A stretch of DNA of 64,000 bases from Halobaculum limi (GCF_029490015.1 NZ_CP120468.1:1984001-2048000), one strand, 5' to 3'; counted from the first letter of the stretch, positions 54,421 to 63,813 are shown. The notes: generated by a model not told the origin, from the letters alone. Translations and numbers: made by a program.

Positions 54421-55427
54421 GCCATATCACCACGTGCGTACCCGACGATGTACACCGAGACGACGACCCCGATGATCGCCGCCGTGATGAACGCGATGGT
54501 CGCCGAGGAGCCGAGCAGTCGGTTGTTGAACGTCGTCACCACCAGACACGACAGCGACGGAACCGTCGTACACCCGGCGACCGTCTCGATGAGTCCGTAG
54601 ATGCGCATCGCCTGGATGGTGCGGAACAGCATCGCGACCAGCACCGTCGGCAGGATGATGGGCAGGGTGATGTACTTGAACCGCTGCCACGGCGACGCAC
54701 CTGCGACCTTCGCGACGTCGAAGAGGCTGCGGTCGATGGACTGCATCCCTGCGAGGATGAGCAGCGCCATGAACGCCGTCGTCTTCCAGATGTCGGCCAC
54801 GATGGTGATCATCGTTGCGTCCTGTGCGTTCGCGAGCGGCGTCACCGACAGTAGCCCGATCTGGTTGAGGAATGCCGGATTTTCGGCGGTCCCGACGAGG
54901 AACCCGATGTTCGGCTGGAACATCAGGTAGAAGATCATCCCCTGGACGACGATGGGAATCGCCCACGGGAGGATGATTGCAACCCGGATCCAGCGCCGCC
55001 CGCGGAAGTCCTGGTCGAGGATCAGTGCCTGTGCGAATCCGATCACCGTCTCGAAGGAGACGCTGATGATGGTGAACAGCAGGGTCACGGCGACCGCACT
55101 GTTGAACATCGCCTGCACGGTCAGTTCCTGTGGAAGGAACGGCGACGGCAACAGCGCCGTCCGCTGACCGGTGAGGATCGCGATGTAGTTGTCGAGTGCT
55201 ACGAATCCTCCGACGCTCGCCGCACCCAGGCTGTCGGCGAACAGCGAGATACGGAACGTCGAGAGGAGCGGCCAGAACGCGATGACACCGAGCAACAGCA
55301 GTGCTGGTGTCAACAGCAGGTACGCGTACTGGGTTTCCGAGAGGTTCTCCATCCACCGGACAGCACTCGCGTATGCTCCGTCCCGTGTGCCGGCGGCCGG
55401 ATCACCTCGTTGGGATTCTGTACTCAT
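54417..55427 (-). CDS. Carbohydrate ABC transporter permease (MalF-like)
   Basis: A 336-residue permease with six to seven predicted spans. The EAA-type loop reads DVAKVAGASPWQRFKYITLP (near residue 242). It is the first permease after the binding-protein gene, 66 bp downstream. The N-terminal cytoplasmic part is longer than in MalG, as in CUT1 MalF proteins. Confidence 0.92.
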   Translation of the reverse strand: MSTESQRGDPAAGTRDGAYASAVRWMENLSETQYAYLLLTPALLLLGVIAFWPLLSTFRISLFADSLGAASVGGFVALDNYIAILTGQRTALLPSPFLPQELTVQAMFNSAVAVTLLFTIISVSFETVIGFAQALILDQDFRGRRWIRVAIILPWAIPIVVQGMIFYLMFQPNIGFLVGTAENPAFLNQIGLLSVTPLANAQDATMITIVADIWKTTAFMALLILAGMQSIDRSLFDVAKVAGASPWQRFKYITLPIILPTVLVAMLFRTIQAMRIYGLIETVAGCTTVPSLSCLVVTTFNNRLLGSSATIAFITAAIIGVVVSVYIVGYARGDMA

Positions 55428-55493
55428 GCTTCTTGCTAACTATTGTGTATGACTGTGATAAATGTGCTGTGAATCGAGGGCGGGCTTGCGCTT

Positions 55494-56975
55494 TTACGCC
55501 GAGCTCTCGATCTCTTCGATGGAACTCTTCAGGTCGCTCATCGCCTGGGTTGCGGTCTTCTCCTGCCGCAGGGCAGCGTTGACCTCCCGGGCGATCTGCG
55601 TGGACTGCTGGCCCCACACCGTCGTCACGGGGCGCGGCAGCGCATTGTCGGCAGCGACAGCGAGGCTGTCGACGTAGCGACCGATGAGATCCAGCGAGCG
55701 GGTCTGCTCGGTGTCGATAAGGTCCGGAATCGGCGGGATCCAGCCACCAATCTCGGCCATCCGCAGGCGGACGGACTCCTCCTGCAGCGCCTGGAACACC
55801 TGCAGCGCCGCGCGCTTGCGCAAGTCGCTCGCGTTCGGGTTGAGGGTGAGGTGCCAGCCGCCCATCGCGGCGGTGGTGCCGCCGATGGAACTGTACTCGG
55901 ACTCCTCCTCGGTGACCGCGTACGGGATTGGCATCACGCCCAGGTCCTCGCCGAAGACGTCCTCTGCGCCGTTGATGTTGATCGAGTACGGCCAGTTGCG
56001 GAGTGCGACCGCGTTGCCGTTCGTGAAGGGTTCACGAGCCGGCTCTTCGGTGTACTGGACGACGGCCTGCGGGGAGATGTTCTCGTAGCCCTCCAGCGCG
56101 GTGTCGTCGTTCTGCCCGTAGATGAACGTCCGCAGCATGCGGATGGCGTTGATGACGCCCTCGCCGTCGACGGTGATCGGCCGGTCGCCGATGGGGCCGA
56201 AGTAGTTCTCGAACTCGCCGAAGTAGGAGCCGCCGTGCGAGCCCATGAACTCGATGAACGAACAGCACGACAGCCCCTCGTAGGAGGAGCCCTGCCACAG
56301 GAAGCCGTTGTCGACGTCCGTGGCGTCCATCGTCTCTCGGACGACCGACGAGAAGTCGCTCCACGTCATCGCCTCGGTGGCCCACGTGTCGAAGTCGTCG
56401 TCGGTGTACCCTGCCTCACGCAGCAGGTCCTTGCGGTACTGAATGGTCGGCAGGTCGATGAACAGCGGGATGCCGAAGAGGTCGCCGTCAGTGTTTTGCG
56501 CCGTCGCGACCATATTGTCGACGTAGTTCTCCTCGACGTTCGAGGTGATGGAGTCCGGCAGCGCCGTGCTGAGGTTCGCGATCTGCTCGCGGGCGATGAA
56601 CGGGATCGTCCACCCGTTGTCCATCATCATGATCGTCGGGCGCTCCTGGCCCGCCGAGAGGATCTGCTGGTACTGGGAGCGTCGGTCGCCGGTCGTGAAC
56701 GAACCGGCGAGGAACTCGATATCGATGTTCTCCGGGAGGCCACCGTCCTCGCGGAGCGTCTGGATGATATCGTCTGCCGCGTTGCTGAAGTTGGAGTCGG
56801 CCGCGATCTGGATCGTCACGTCCTCGGACGGAGGCTCGGTGTTGATCTGCTCGGAGCCGCCACCGCCACCACCGCCGCCGAGGCAGCCAGCTAATCCGAG
56901 TGCCGCGCCCGAAGCGCCTGCGGCCGCGAGATACTCGCGACGCGAAACGCCGTTCCGTGTGCTATCGTCAGACAT
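55494..56975 (-). CDS. Carbohydrate ABC transporter solute-binding lipoprotein
   Basis: A 493-residue binding protein. The Tat motif SRREYLAAAG and the lipobox GLAGC (near residue 31) followed by a run of glycines mark a lipid-anchored protein exported folded, as is usual in haloarchaea. The rest has the cluster D sugar-binding fold (family 1 type). Two adjacent Cys (LSCCSF) in the mature part are unusual. The ATG at 56975 lies 24-32 bp after TATA-like CTATATTAA, so the message is leaderless. It heads the binding protein-permease-permease-ATPase operon. The sugar is unknown. Confidence 0.9.
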   Translation of the reverse strand: MSDDSTRNGVSRREYLAAAGASGAALGLAGCLGGGGGGGGSEQINTEPPSEDVTIQIAADSNFSNAADDIIQTLREDGGLPENIDIEFLAGSFTTGDRRSQYQQILSAGQERPTIMMMDNGWTIPFIAREQIANLSTALPDSITSNVEENYVDNMVATAQNTDGDLFGIPLFIDLPTIQYRKDLLREAGYTDDDFDTWATEAMTWSDFSSVVRETMDATDVDNGFLWQGSSYEGLSCCSFIEFMGSHGGSYFGEFENYFGPIGDRPITVDGEGVINAIRMLRTFIYGQNDDTALEGYENISPQAVVQYTEEPAREPFTNGNAVALRNWPYSININGAEDVFGEDLGVMPIPYAVTEEESEYSSIGGTTAAMGGWHLTLNPNASDLRKRAALQVFQALQEESVRLRMAEIGGWIPPIPDLIDTEQTRSLDLIGRYVDSLAVAADNALPRPVTTVWGQQSTQIAREVNAALRQEKTATQAMSDLKSSIEEIESSA

Positions 56976-56998
56976 CGCGCTGTGATAGGGAACGATCG

Positions 56999-57036
56999 TT
57001 AATATAGCCCACGGGTTTAACAACAGCTGTTGTTAA
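56999..57036 (-). promoter_or_regulatory. Promoter and 20-bp palindromic operator of the sugar ABC operon
   Basis: CTATATTAA on the minus strand (57007-56999) is the TATA box. Just upstream lies a perfect palindrome, TTAACAACAG followed directly by CTGTTGTTAA (57017-57036). Sitting upstream of the BRE/TATA it is placed for activation rather than blocking. The natural binder is the TrmB-family protein encoded next to it. Confidence 0.7.
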
Positions 57037-57123
57037 CCTATTTCGAGGGACGTAGACCCCTTAGAGAGCCGTACAACTCAAATTGGCTGCTAGAATGAGC
57101 CTGATCCGACGGGCGACCCCCGA

Positions 57124-58188
57124 TCAGCGCTCCGGTGACTCGACCATCGTCAACCGCGTGGCCTCGATGTCCTCGACGAGTGCGCCCCACCCCCCGATGC
57201 TGACGAAGTCGCCGTCCACGTCGAGGTCGACCGTCACCTGTCCGGCCAACTCGAAGCCCATCTCCGCTTCCGACCCGAACGGAACCCGCACATCGACGAC
57301 GGTCCCCTCGACGGTGCACTCCTCGCCCGTGTCGGTCCACTGCCCCTCGACTTTGATCCGGACGGGCGACTGTTCCCAGGCGATGTCGTCTAGCGCACGC
57401 ACGAGATGACGGACGTCGAGGAACTCGGCCGGAAGTCCGTCGCCGGTCGCGTCGTACACCGTCCCCCACGGCTCCCACAGGCAGGTGAGGAAGTACCAGT
57501 AGAAGACGTACGTGTGTGTGCGATCGTTTACTAATACCCCGTAGCGATCGTACGAGTCCGGGTGGTGAGCGAACGACGCTCGTCGACGGTCGGCCAACGC
57601 GACGAACGGCGCCGGTAGCGGCCGATGCCGCGCCTCGAGACACACGCCCTCGAACAGGTCACGCGTCGGCGGCAAGTCCTCTTTCTCGGTGTGGACTGAC
57701 ACGCGCACGGAGACGCCTCGCTCGGTCGCCCGGCGGAGCGCCGGCGTGAGTTCCTGCAGGTGCTCGACCGTCGTCGACAGCAGGATCTGGTGGGTCGCCT
57801 CGTCGATGAACGACTCCGCCCGTTCGACGACGGTACGAAAGCGCGTGACGATGCTCGCGTCTCCCGCTTCCAGTTCGGGCTCTTCCCACCGCTGTTCGAC
57901 CTCTTCGGCGGCTTCCTCCAATCGAGTCGCCCGTCGTCGGAGGTCGTCGAGGACAATGGATGGACTGTGTGCGCGTGCGCGAAGGGACCCCTGTTCGTAC
58001 GTCTCGATGTAATCGAGGTCTTCGAGCGAGCGCAACACGTCGTAGATTCGCGGGGCGGGAACGCCGCTTGCGTCGGCCACGTCGGTCGCCGACGCTGTCC
58101 CCAGGTTCAACAGCGCGACGTACGCCTCGGCCTGATACGGGGACAGGCCAGCAGCCTCCAGGGTCTCGACGAGCGACTCCGTTTCCAT
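57124..58188 (-). CDS. TrmB family transcriptional regulator
   Basis: A 354-residue sugar-responsive regulator. The N-terminal winged helix (about 5-75) contains TASATDVADASGVPAPRIYDVL. A coiled-coil segment near 80-115 helps dimerisation. The rest contains a TrmB sensor domain with a phospholipase-D-like part and a C-terminal beta domain that binds sugars. It lies immediately upstream of the binding-protein operon in the same direction. It should control that operon and perhaps the linked dehydrogenases. Confidence 0.9.
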   Translation of the reverse strand: METESLVETLEAAGLSPYQAEAYVALLNLGTASATDVADASGVPAPRIYDVLRSLEDLDYIETYEQGSLRARAHSPSIVLDDLRRRATRLEEAAEEVEQRWEEPELEAGDASIVTRFRTVVERAESFIDEATHQILLSTTVEHLQELTPALRRATERGVSVRVSVHTEKEDLPPTRDLFEGVCLEARHRPLPAPFVALADRRRASFAHHPDSYDRYGVLVNDRTHTYVFYWYFLTCLWEPWGTVYDATGDGLPAEFLDVRHLVRALDDIAWEQSPVRIKVEGQWTDTGEECTVEGTVVDVRVPFGSEAEMGFELAGQVTVDLDVDGDFVSIGGWGALVEDIEATRLTMVESPER

Positions 58189-58252
58189 ACGTGGTGACGA
58201 GTAGGCACCGGCAAAACCGTACCGTCTGTCGTACTGACAACACGTCGACAGG

Positions 58253-59248
58253 TTAGTCCTTGCCGGGTGCTGGCCATCTAGGCGTCTTCGGTTCGGCGAT
58301 TCGGGCGACTTGGTCGGGGGACAGGTCGAGCGACACGGCGTCGACGTTCTCGCGGAGGTGCTCGCTCGACCGCGGGCCGATGATAGGCGCCGTGACCACG
58401 TCCTGTTCGAGCAGCCACGCCAGCGCCACCTGTGCGGGGGTCGCGTCTTCCTCGTCGGCGACAGCGCGTATCTCGTCGAGAACCGCCCAGTTCTCGTCGG
58501 TGAAGCGGTTCCGAGTGTACTCGTCGCTTTCCGCGCGCAGGCCCTCGGCGGGCGCTTCTCCCCGTTCGTACTTGCCGGTGAGGAAGCCGCCCGCGAGCGG
58601 CGACCACGGGATGACGCCGACGCCCTCCGCTTCACACACTTCCAGCAGGTTCGCCTCCTCGTGGCGGTCGACGGCGCTGTACTCCGGTTGCATACAGGTG
58701 AATCGCTCGTAGTCTTCGATGTCGCTGGTGTAGAGTGCCTTCGTGAACTGATAGGCAGTCATCGTCGACGCGCCGATGTAGCGCACCCGTCCGCTCTCGA
58801 CCAGCGAATCGAGCGCAGAGAGCGTCTCCTCGATGGGTGTCTCGTCGTCCCAGCGGTGGATCTGGTAGAGGTCGATGTAGTCGGTGCCCAGGCGGTCGAG
58901 ACTGGCGTCGACTTGGTCGAGAATGTGCTTGCGCGAGAGGCCCTGTCCGTTTGGGCCGTCGAACATGTCTCCGTACACCTTCGTCGCCAGCACCAACTCC
59001 TCCCGACGGGCCGACGAGACGGCGTCGCCGACGATGGACTCCGACTCTCCGCGCGAGTAGACGTTGGCGGTGTCGAGGAAGTTGATGCCCAGATCCATCG
59101 CCTCGTGGATGAGGTCGACGCTGGCGTCGCGGTCGTTCATCATCCACGGCTCGCCGGAGCCGAAGTTCATACAGCCGAGACACAGTTGCGACACCTCCAG
59201 TCCGGTGTCGCCCAATCGTGTGTACGTCATCCCGTCTTTGTCGACCAT
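58253..59248 (-). CDS. Aldo/keto reductase (1 of tandem pair)
   Basis: A 331-residue NADPH-dependent oxidoreductase with TIM-barrel fold. The catalytic tetrad is visible: Asp in NFLDTANVYS with its Tyr, Lys in VLATKVYG and His in LYQIHRWD. The C-terminal cofactor motif is IIGPRSSEHLREN. It resembles the YajO/GSP69-like group. It is very similar to the gene at 59341-60327, with long identical stretches at the DNA level. It might reduce or oxidise sugar aldehydes in this locus. Confidence 0.9.
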   Translation of the reverse strand: MVDKDGMTYTRLGDTGLEVSQLCLGCMNFGSGEPWMMNDRDASVDLIHEAMDLGINFLDTANVYSRGESESIVGDAVSSARREELVLATKVYGDMFDGPNGQGLSRKHILDQVDASLDRLGTDYIDLYQIHRWDDETPIEETLSALDSLVESGRVRYIGASTMTAYQFTKALYTSDIEDYERFTCMQPEYSAVDRHEEANLLEVCEAEGVGVIPWSPLAGGFLTGKYERGEAPAEGLRAESDEYTRNRFTDENWAVLDEIRAVADEEDATPAQVALAWLLEQDVVTAPIIGPRSSEHLRENVDAVSLDLSPDQVARIAEPKTPRWPAPGKD

Positions 59249-59340
59249 ACGCAACGCTCTCGGCGAGCGTCGATAAGCCTCGGGGACAGCAGAATCCGGG
59301 TGCGGAGGTATCGCGCGGCGCGGTCGGCGAGGCTGACGCG

Positions 59341-60327
59341 CTACGCCTTGGGGTACTGCGGCGTCTTCGGCGCTGCGATCCGGTCGACCTGCGATTCGCT
59401 CAACTCGACGCCGAGTGCCGCGACATTTTCGTGGAGGTGTTCGCTCGTGCGTGGCCCGATGATGGGTGCCGTGACCACGTCCTGTTCGAGTAGCCACGCC
59501 AGCGCCACCTGTGCAGGTGAGGCGTCTTCCTCCGCGGCGACCGCTCGGACCGCGTCGAGGACGTCCCAGTTCTCGTCGGTGAAGTAGCCACGGACCGACT
59601 CGGAGGCCGCGCCGCGTGTCCCGTCTTCGGGGTCGCCGTCTCGTTCGTACTTGCCGGTGAGGAAGCCGCCTGCGAGCGGTGACCACGGGATAACACCCAC
59701 GCCCTCTGCCTCACACACGTCCAGCAGGTTCGCCTCCTCGTAGCGGGCGACCGCGGAGTACTCCGGTTGCATACACGCGAACCGCTCGTAGTCTTCGATG
59801 TCACTGGTGTACAGCGCCTTCGTGAACTGGTAGGCGGTCATCGTCGACGCGCCGATGTAGCGGACGCGCCCCGTCTCGACGAGGTGATCCAGCGCCGAGA
59901 GCGTCTCCTCGATGGGCGTATGCTCGTCCCAGCGGTGGATCTGGTAGAGGTCGACATAGTCGGTGCCGAGGCGGTCGAGACTGGCGTCGACCTGGTCGAG
60001 AATATGCTTGCGCGAGAGCCCCTGCCCGTTGGGACCGTCGCGCATCTCGCCGTACACCTTCGTCGCGAGGACGAGTTCGTCGCGGCTCGCACTCTCGACG
60101 GCGTCGCCGACGATATCCTCGCTCTCGCCGGTCGAGTAGACGTTGGCGGTGTCGAGGAAGTTGATGCCCAGATCCATCGCCTCGTGGATGAGGTCGATGC
60201 TGGCGTCGCGGTCGTTCATCATCCACGGCTGTTCGCTCCCGAAGTTCATACAGCCGAGACACAGTTGCGACACCTCCAGTCCGGTGTCGCCCAACCGCGT
60301 GTACGCCATCGTCTCGTCGTCACTCAT
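59341..60327 (-). CDS. Aldo/keto reductase (2 of tandem pair)
   Basis: A 328-residue paralogue of the neighbouring gene with all tetrad residues conserved (NFLDTANVYS, VLATKVYG, LYQIHRWD). The cofactor motif reads IIGPRTSEHLHEN. The two differ mainly around residues 240-260 and at the C terminus, so the substrate may differ. It is 92 bp upstream of the first copy and ends the carbohydrate locus next to ribosomal genes. Confidence 0.9.
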   Translation of the reverse strand: MSDDETMAYTRLGDTGLEVSQLCLGCMNFGSEQPWMMNDRDASIDLIHEAMDLGINFLDTANVYSTGESEDIVGDAVESASRDELVLATKVYGEMRDGPNGQGLSRKHILDQVDASLDRLGTDYVDLYQIHRWDEHTPIEETLSALDHLVETGRVRYIGASTMTAYQFTKALYTSDIEDYERFACMQPEYSAVARYEEANLLDVCEAEGVGVIPWSPLAGGFLTGKYERDGDPEDGTRGAASESVRGYFTDENWDVLDAVRAVAAEEDASPAQVALAWLLEQDVVTAPIIGPRTSEHLHENVAALGVELSESQVDRIAAPKTPQYPKA

Positions 60328-60448
60328 ACACGACGGCGCGGCGGCGAGCCGATTAACTCCCGGTGATCCGACGCGGACGACCCTCGTTCGCCGCTCGTCT
60401 GTGTGCAGATCACACGCACAGCGCCGCGGAATCGCTCGCAAAGACAAT

Positions 60449-60456
60449 CCTTAAAC
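60449..60456 (+). promoter_or_regulatory. TATA box of rpl11
   Basis: CCTTAAAC lies 24-31 bp before the L11 ATG, so the transcript is essentially leaderless. Confidence 0.6.
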
Positions 60457-60479
60457 GACGCGACGGGGAATTCGCGGGT

Positions 60480-60968
60480 ATGGCTGGAACCATCGAAGTG
60501 CTCGTTCCCGGCGGCCAGGCCAACCCCGGCCCGCCGCTCGGTCCCGAGCTCGGCCCGACGCCCGTCGACGTGCAGGCGGTCGTCTCCGACATTAACGAAC
60601 AGACTGCCGCGTTCGACGGGATGGAAGTCCCCATCACCGTCGAGTACGAGGACGACGGCTCGTTCACCATCGAGGTCGGTGTCCCGCCGACGGCAGAACT
60701 GATCAAAGACGAAGTCGGCTTCGACACCGGGTCGGGCGAACCCCAGAAGAACTTCGTCGCCGACATGAGCGTCGAACAGGTGAAGAAGGTCGCCGAGCAG
60801 AAGATGTCTGACCTGCTCGCGTACGACGTGAAAGCCGCCGCCAAAGAGGTCGGCGGTACCTGCGCCAGTCTCGGTGTCACCATCGACGGCGAGGACGCGC
60901 GGACGTTCGACGACCGCGTCGATGCCGGTGAGTACGACGACATCCTCGCCGACGAAGCGGCAGCGTAA
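60480..60968 (+). CDS. rpl11: Ribosomal protein L11
   Basis: A 162-residue protein of the factor-binding stalk base. The N-terminal domain contains GGQANPGPPLGPELGP (residues 11-26), the signature linked to thiostrepton and 23S rRNA. The C-terminal rRNA-binding domain extends to about 140 and is followed by an acidic tail. I chose the ATG at 60480. It is separated from L1 by the PHP gene; in Halobacterium L11 is likewise transcribed apart from L1-L10-L12. Confidence 0.97.
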   Translation: MAGTIEVLVPGGQANPGPPLGPELGPTPVDVQAVVSDINEQTAAFDGMEVPITVEYEDDGSFTIEVGVPPTAELIKDEVGFDTGSGEPQKNFVADMSVEQVKKVAEQKMSDLLAYDVKAAAKEVGGTCASLGVTIDGEDARTFDDRVDAGEYDDILADEAAA

Positions 60969-61157
60969 CGCCGGGTTCCACACCTCGTTTCACGGCCGCC
61001 GATGCTCGGCGGTCGCGTCTACTTCTCCAGGAGCGGTAGCGCTGCCGGTCACCACTCGACCGCCGAGTCGCGATAGCGCGTTCGCCGATGCGACCGCGTA
61101 TTTCACGACCGCTGTGACGGGCAGAGCGGTTATCTTCCGACAGACCCGTCAGGACGT

Positions 61158-61979
61158 ATGCACGATTACCACGCCCACTCCGTGTACTCGGACGGGAGCA
61201 ACCTCAGGCGGATGCTCGATGCCGCCACCGAGGCCGGACTCGACGGCGTGGGCTTTGCAGATCACTGTACGCTCACTCGCGACCCACAGTGGCGACGGCA
61301 GCGTAATCGTTACGCCCGAAACTTCGACCGGACGTACGACCGCCGGAGGGCCGTGCTATCGTCGCTCCGTGCCGACTACGACGTCGACATCTACGACGCC
61401 GTCGAGGTGGACTACGAACCCGGGTTGGAGGAGCGAATCCGGTCGTTTCTCGACGAGGCTGGATTCGACTACGCACTCGGGAGCGTCCACTACGTCGGCG
61501 AGTACTCCGTCTTCTCGTTTCAGGACTTCTCGACGCCCGACACGCCGTCGCCCGAGGTGATGGTCGCGGACTACTACGAGACGGTCGCCTCGCTGGTCGA
61601 GTCGGAACTGTTCAACGTCGCCGCACACGTCGACGTCGTCGAGGCACACCCACAACTGACCGGCCTGCGAACGCCCGACCAAATCGAACGAGTTGCCGAC
61701 GCGTTCACACGCTCGCGGACGATTCCCGAAGTGAACGCCAAGCGCGTGGGTCGGAGCGGGGGGCCAGACTTCCACCCGTCCGGTGACTTGCTGGACGCGC
61801 TCGTGGATCGAGGGGTACCGTTCACGCTCGGGACCGACGCCCACGACCCCAGTGAATACGACGTTCGCTCGAACGCGCTGTCCCGTTTCTGTGCTGCCCA
61901 CGACCTCGAGGTGGTGTCGCCGTTCGACGTGCCGCCGCGTCGGCAGTCGGCCGATGAACGGCCACAGGCCGCCGAGTAA
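61158..61979 (+). CDS. PHP domain phosphoesterase (histidinol-phosphatase-like)
   Basis: A 273-residue metal-dependent phosphoesterase. The PHP motifs are all present: HAHSVYSDGS (5-14), ADHC near 34, the EVDYE segment near 83, GSVHYVGE near 110, VAAHVDVVEAH near 156 and GTDAHDPSEYD near 229. The family includes histidinol phosphatase and phosphoesterases for nucleotides; which one is not clear. It sits between L11 and the L1 operon without an obvious link to translation. Confidence 0.85.
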   Translation: MHDYHAHSVYSDGSNLRRMLDAATEAGLDGVGFADHCTLTRDPQWRRQRNRYARNFDRTYDRRRAVLSSLRADYDVDIYDAVEVDYEPGLEERIRSFLDEAGFDYALGSVHYVGEYSVFSFQDFSTPDTPSPEVMVADYYETVASLVESELFNVAAHVDVVEAHPQLTGLRTPDQIERVADAFTRSRTIPEVNAKRVGRSGGPDFHPSGDLLDALVDRGVPFTLGTDAHDPSEYDVRSNALSRFCAAHDLEVVSPFDVPPRRQSADERPQAAE

Positions 61980-62021
61980 CGACCGTGTGAACGGCACGCG
62001 AGGGGGCGGTTCCTTCGACGG

Positions 62022-62116
62022 CCTTAAGTGTCGCGTGGGCGGACGAGACGGTGAGACAGGCGTACGCCTGTTTCACTGACCCGTAGGAGCATTCCTGCGT
62101 ACTACGGAGGTGAAAA
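62022..62116 (+). promoter_or_regulatory. Promoter and structured leader of the L1-L10-L12 operon
   Basis: CCTTAAGTG (62022-62030) is the TATA box and predicts a start near 62051. The leader opens with a stem, GTGAGACAGGC-GTAC-GCCTGTTTCAC (62051-62076), then a second, CCGTAG (62081-62086) with CTACGG (62102-62107). The second stem overlaps the strong ribosome site GGAGGTG (62106-62112) before the L1 ATG. In Halobacterium the L1 leader mimics the L1 site on 23S rRNA for autogenous control, and this leader has about the same length. Confidence 0.65.
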
Positions 62117-62755
62117 ATGGCAGATTCAATCGAGGACGCAGTAACCCAAGCACTGGAGAACGCCCCCGCTCGCAACTTCCGCGAGACCGTGGATTTAGCG
62201 ATCAATCTCCGGGACTTGGACCTCAACGACCCGTCGAATCGAGTTGACGACGAAGTTGTGCTTCCGGCCGGAACCGGCCAGGAGACACAGATCGTCGTCA
62301 TTGCGGAGGGTGAGACAGCCCTCCGTGCGGAAGACGTCGCAGACGACGTCCTGTCGGGTGACGACCTCTCGGAGTTAGCCTCCGACGAGGACGCCGCCAA
62401 AGACCTCGCAGAGGAGACCGACTTCTTCATCGCCGAGGCCGATATGATGCAGGACGTTGCGTCCAATCTCGGGCGCATTCTGGGGCCGCGCGGCAAGATG
62501 CCGACGCCGCTCCAGCCTGACGACGACGTCGTCGAGACCGTCAACCGCATGAAAAACACCGTCCAGATTCGCTCTCGCGACCGCCGCACGTTCCACACGC
62601 GCGTCGGCGCACAAGATATGAGCGCGGATGAGATCGCCGACAACATCGACGTGATCATCCGGCGGCTGGAAGCGGACCTCGAGAAGGGGCCGCTCAACAT
62701 CGACGCGATCTACGTCAAGACGACGATGGGTCCGTCCGTGGAGGTGCCCGTATGA
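62117..62755 (+). CDS. rpl1: Ribosomal protein L1
   Basis: A 212-residue protein that forms the mobile L1 stalk and represses its own operon in archaea. The two-domain pattern is complete, with [13 protein letters not shown] near residue 120 and [10 protein letters not shown] at the end. It has a Shine-Dalgarno sequence, unlike most nearby leaderless genes. Its stop overlaps the L10 start by four bases (ATGA). Confidence 0.97.
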   Translation: MADSIEDAVTQALENAPARNFRETVDLAINLRDLDLNDPSNRVDDEVVLPAGTGQETQIVVIAEGETALRAEDVADDVLSGDDLSELASDEDAAKDLAEETDFFIAEADMMQDVASNLGRILGPRGKMPTPLQPDDDVVETVNRMKNTVQIRSRDRRTFHTRVGAQDMSADEIADNIDVIIRRLEADLEKGPLNIDAIYVKTTMGPSVEVPV

Positions 62756-63795
62756 GCAGTTCCGCACAGGAGCGCAAGACGGAGACGATTCCGGAGTGGA
62801 AGCGCGAGGAGGTCGACGCACTCACGACGTTCGTCGACTCGTACGACGCCGTCGGCGTCGTCGACCTCACTGGCATCCCGAGCCGTCAGCTCCAGGATAT
62901 GCGCCGCGACCTGCACGGGCAGGCCGAACTGCGGATGTCCCGGAACACGCTCATCCAGCGCACGCTGGACGAGGTCGACGCCGGCGTCGAGGAACTCGAC
63001 GAGTTCGTCTCCGGCCACGTCGGCCTCATCGGGACGAACGACAACCCCTTCGGGCTGTACAAACAGCTCGAGGCGTCGAAGACCTCCGCGCCCATCGGCG
63101 CGGGTGAGGTCGCCCCGAACGACATCGTCATCCCCGCGGGTGACACGGGGGTCGACCCCGGGCCGTTCGTCGGCGAACTCCAACAGGTCGGCGCTGACGC
63201 ACGCATTCAGGAGGGCTCCATCCAGGTGCTCTCCGATTCGCACGTGCTCGACGCTGGGGAAGTCGTCTCCGACGAACTCTCCAACGTGCTGGGCGAACTC
63301 GGCATCGAGCCGAAGGAAGTCGGGCTGGACCTGCGCGCCGTCTTCGCGGACGGCGTGCTGTTCGAGCCCGAGGAACTCGCCATCGACGTGGACGAGTACC
63401 GCGCGGACGTGCAGTCCGCCGCGGCGGCGGCGCGCAACCTCTCGGTCAACGCCGCCTACCCGACCGCCCGCACCGCGGGCACCCTGCTCGGCAAGGCCGC
63501 TGGCGACGCGAAGGCCGTCGGCCTGTACGCGGCCATCGAGGACGAGGAGCTCATCCCCGACCTCGTTGCCCGCGCGGACGCACAGCTGCGTTCGCTTGCG
63601 GCCGTCATCGACGACGACGAGGCGCTCCCCGAGGAGCTCCGCGGCGTCGAGGCGGCACCAGAGCCGGCTGCCGAGGAGGAGACGGATGAATCGAGCGACG
63701 ACGAGGACACGGAAGCCGAGCCTGCTGACGACGACGCCGACGACGATGACGACGACGGCGACGGCGCAGAAGGCCTCGGCGCGATGTTCGGATAA
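62752..63795 (+). CDS. rpl10: Ribosomal protein L10 (P0)
   Basis: A 347-residue P0-type stalk protein that anchors L12 dimers. The rRNA-binding N-terminal domain spans about 1-110. The central insertion typical of archaea and eukaryotes follows, then helical L12-docking spines near 215-300. The extremely acidic tail ends in the conserved EGLGAMFG. It is coupled to L1 by overlap and precedes L12 by 18 bp. Confidence 0.97.
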   Translation: MSSSAQERKTETIPEWKREEVDALTTFVDSYDAVGVVDLTGIPSRQLQDMRRDLHGQAELRMSRNTLIQRTLDEVDAGVEELDEFVSGHVGLIGTNDNPFGLYKQLEASKTSAPIGAGEVAPNDIVIPAGDTGVDPGPFVGELQQVGADARIQEGSIQVLSDSHVLDAGEVVSDELSNVLGELGIEPKEVGLDLRAVFADGVLFEPEELAIDVDEYRADVQSAAAAARNLSVNAAYPTARTAGTLLGKAAGDAKAVGLYAAIEDEELIPDLVARADAQLRSLAAVIDDDEALPEELRGVEAAPEPAAEEETDESSDDEDTEAEPADDDADDDDDDGDGAEGLGAMFG

Positions 63796-63813
63796 ACACA
63801 ACTACACAGGACA

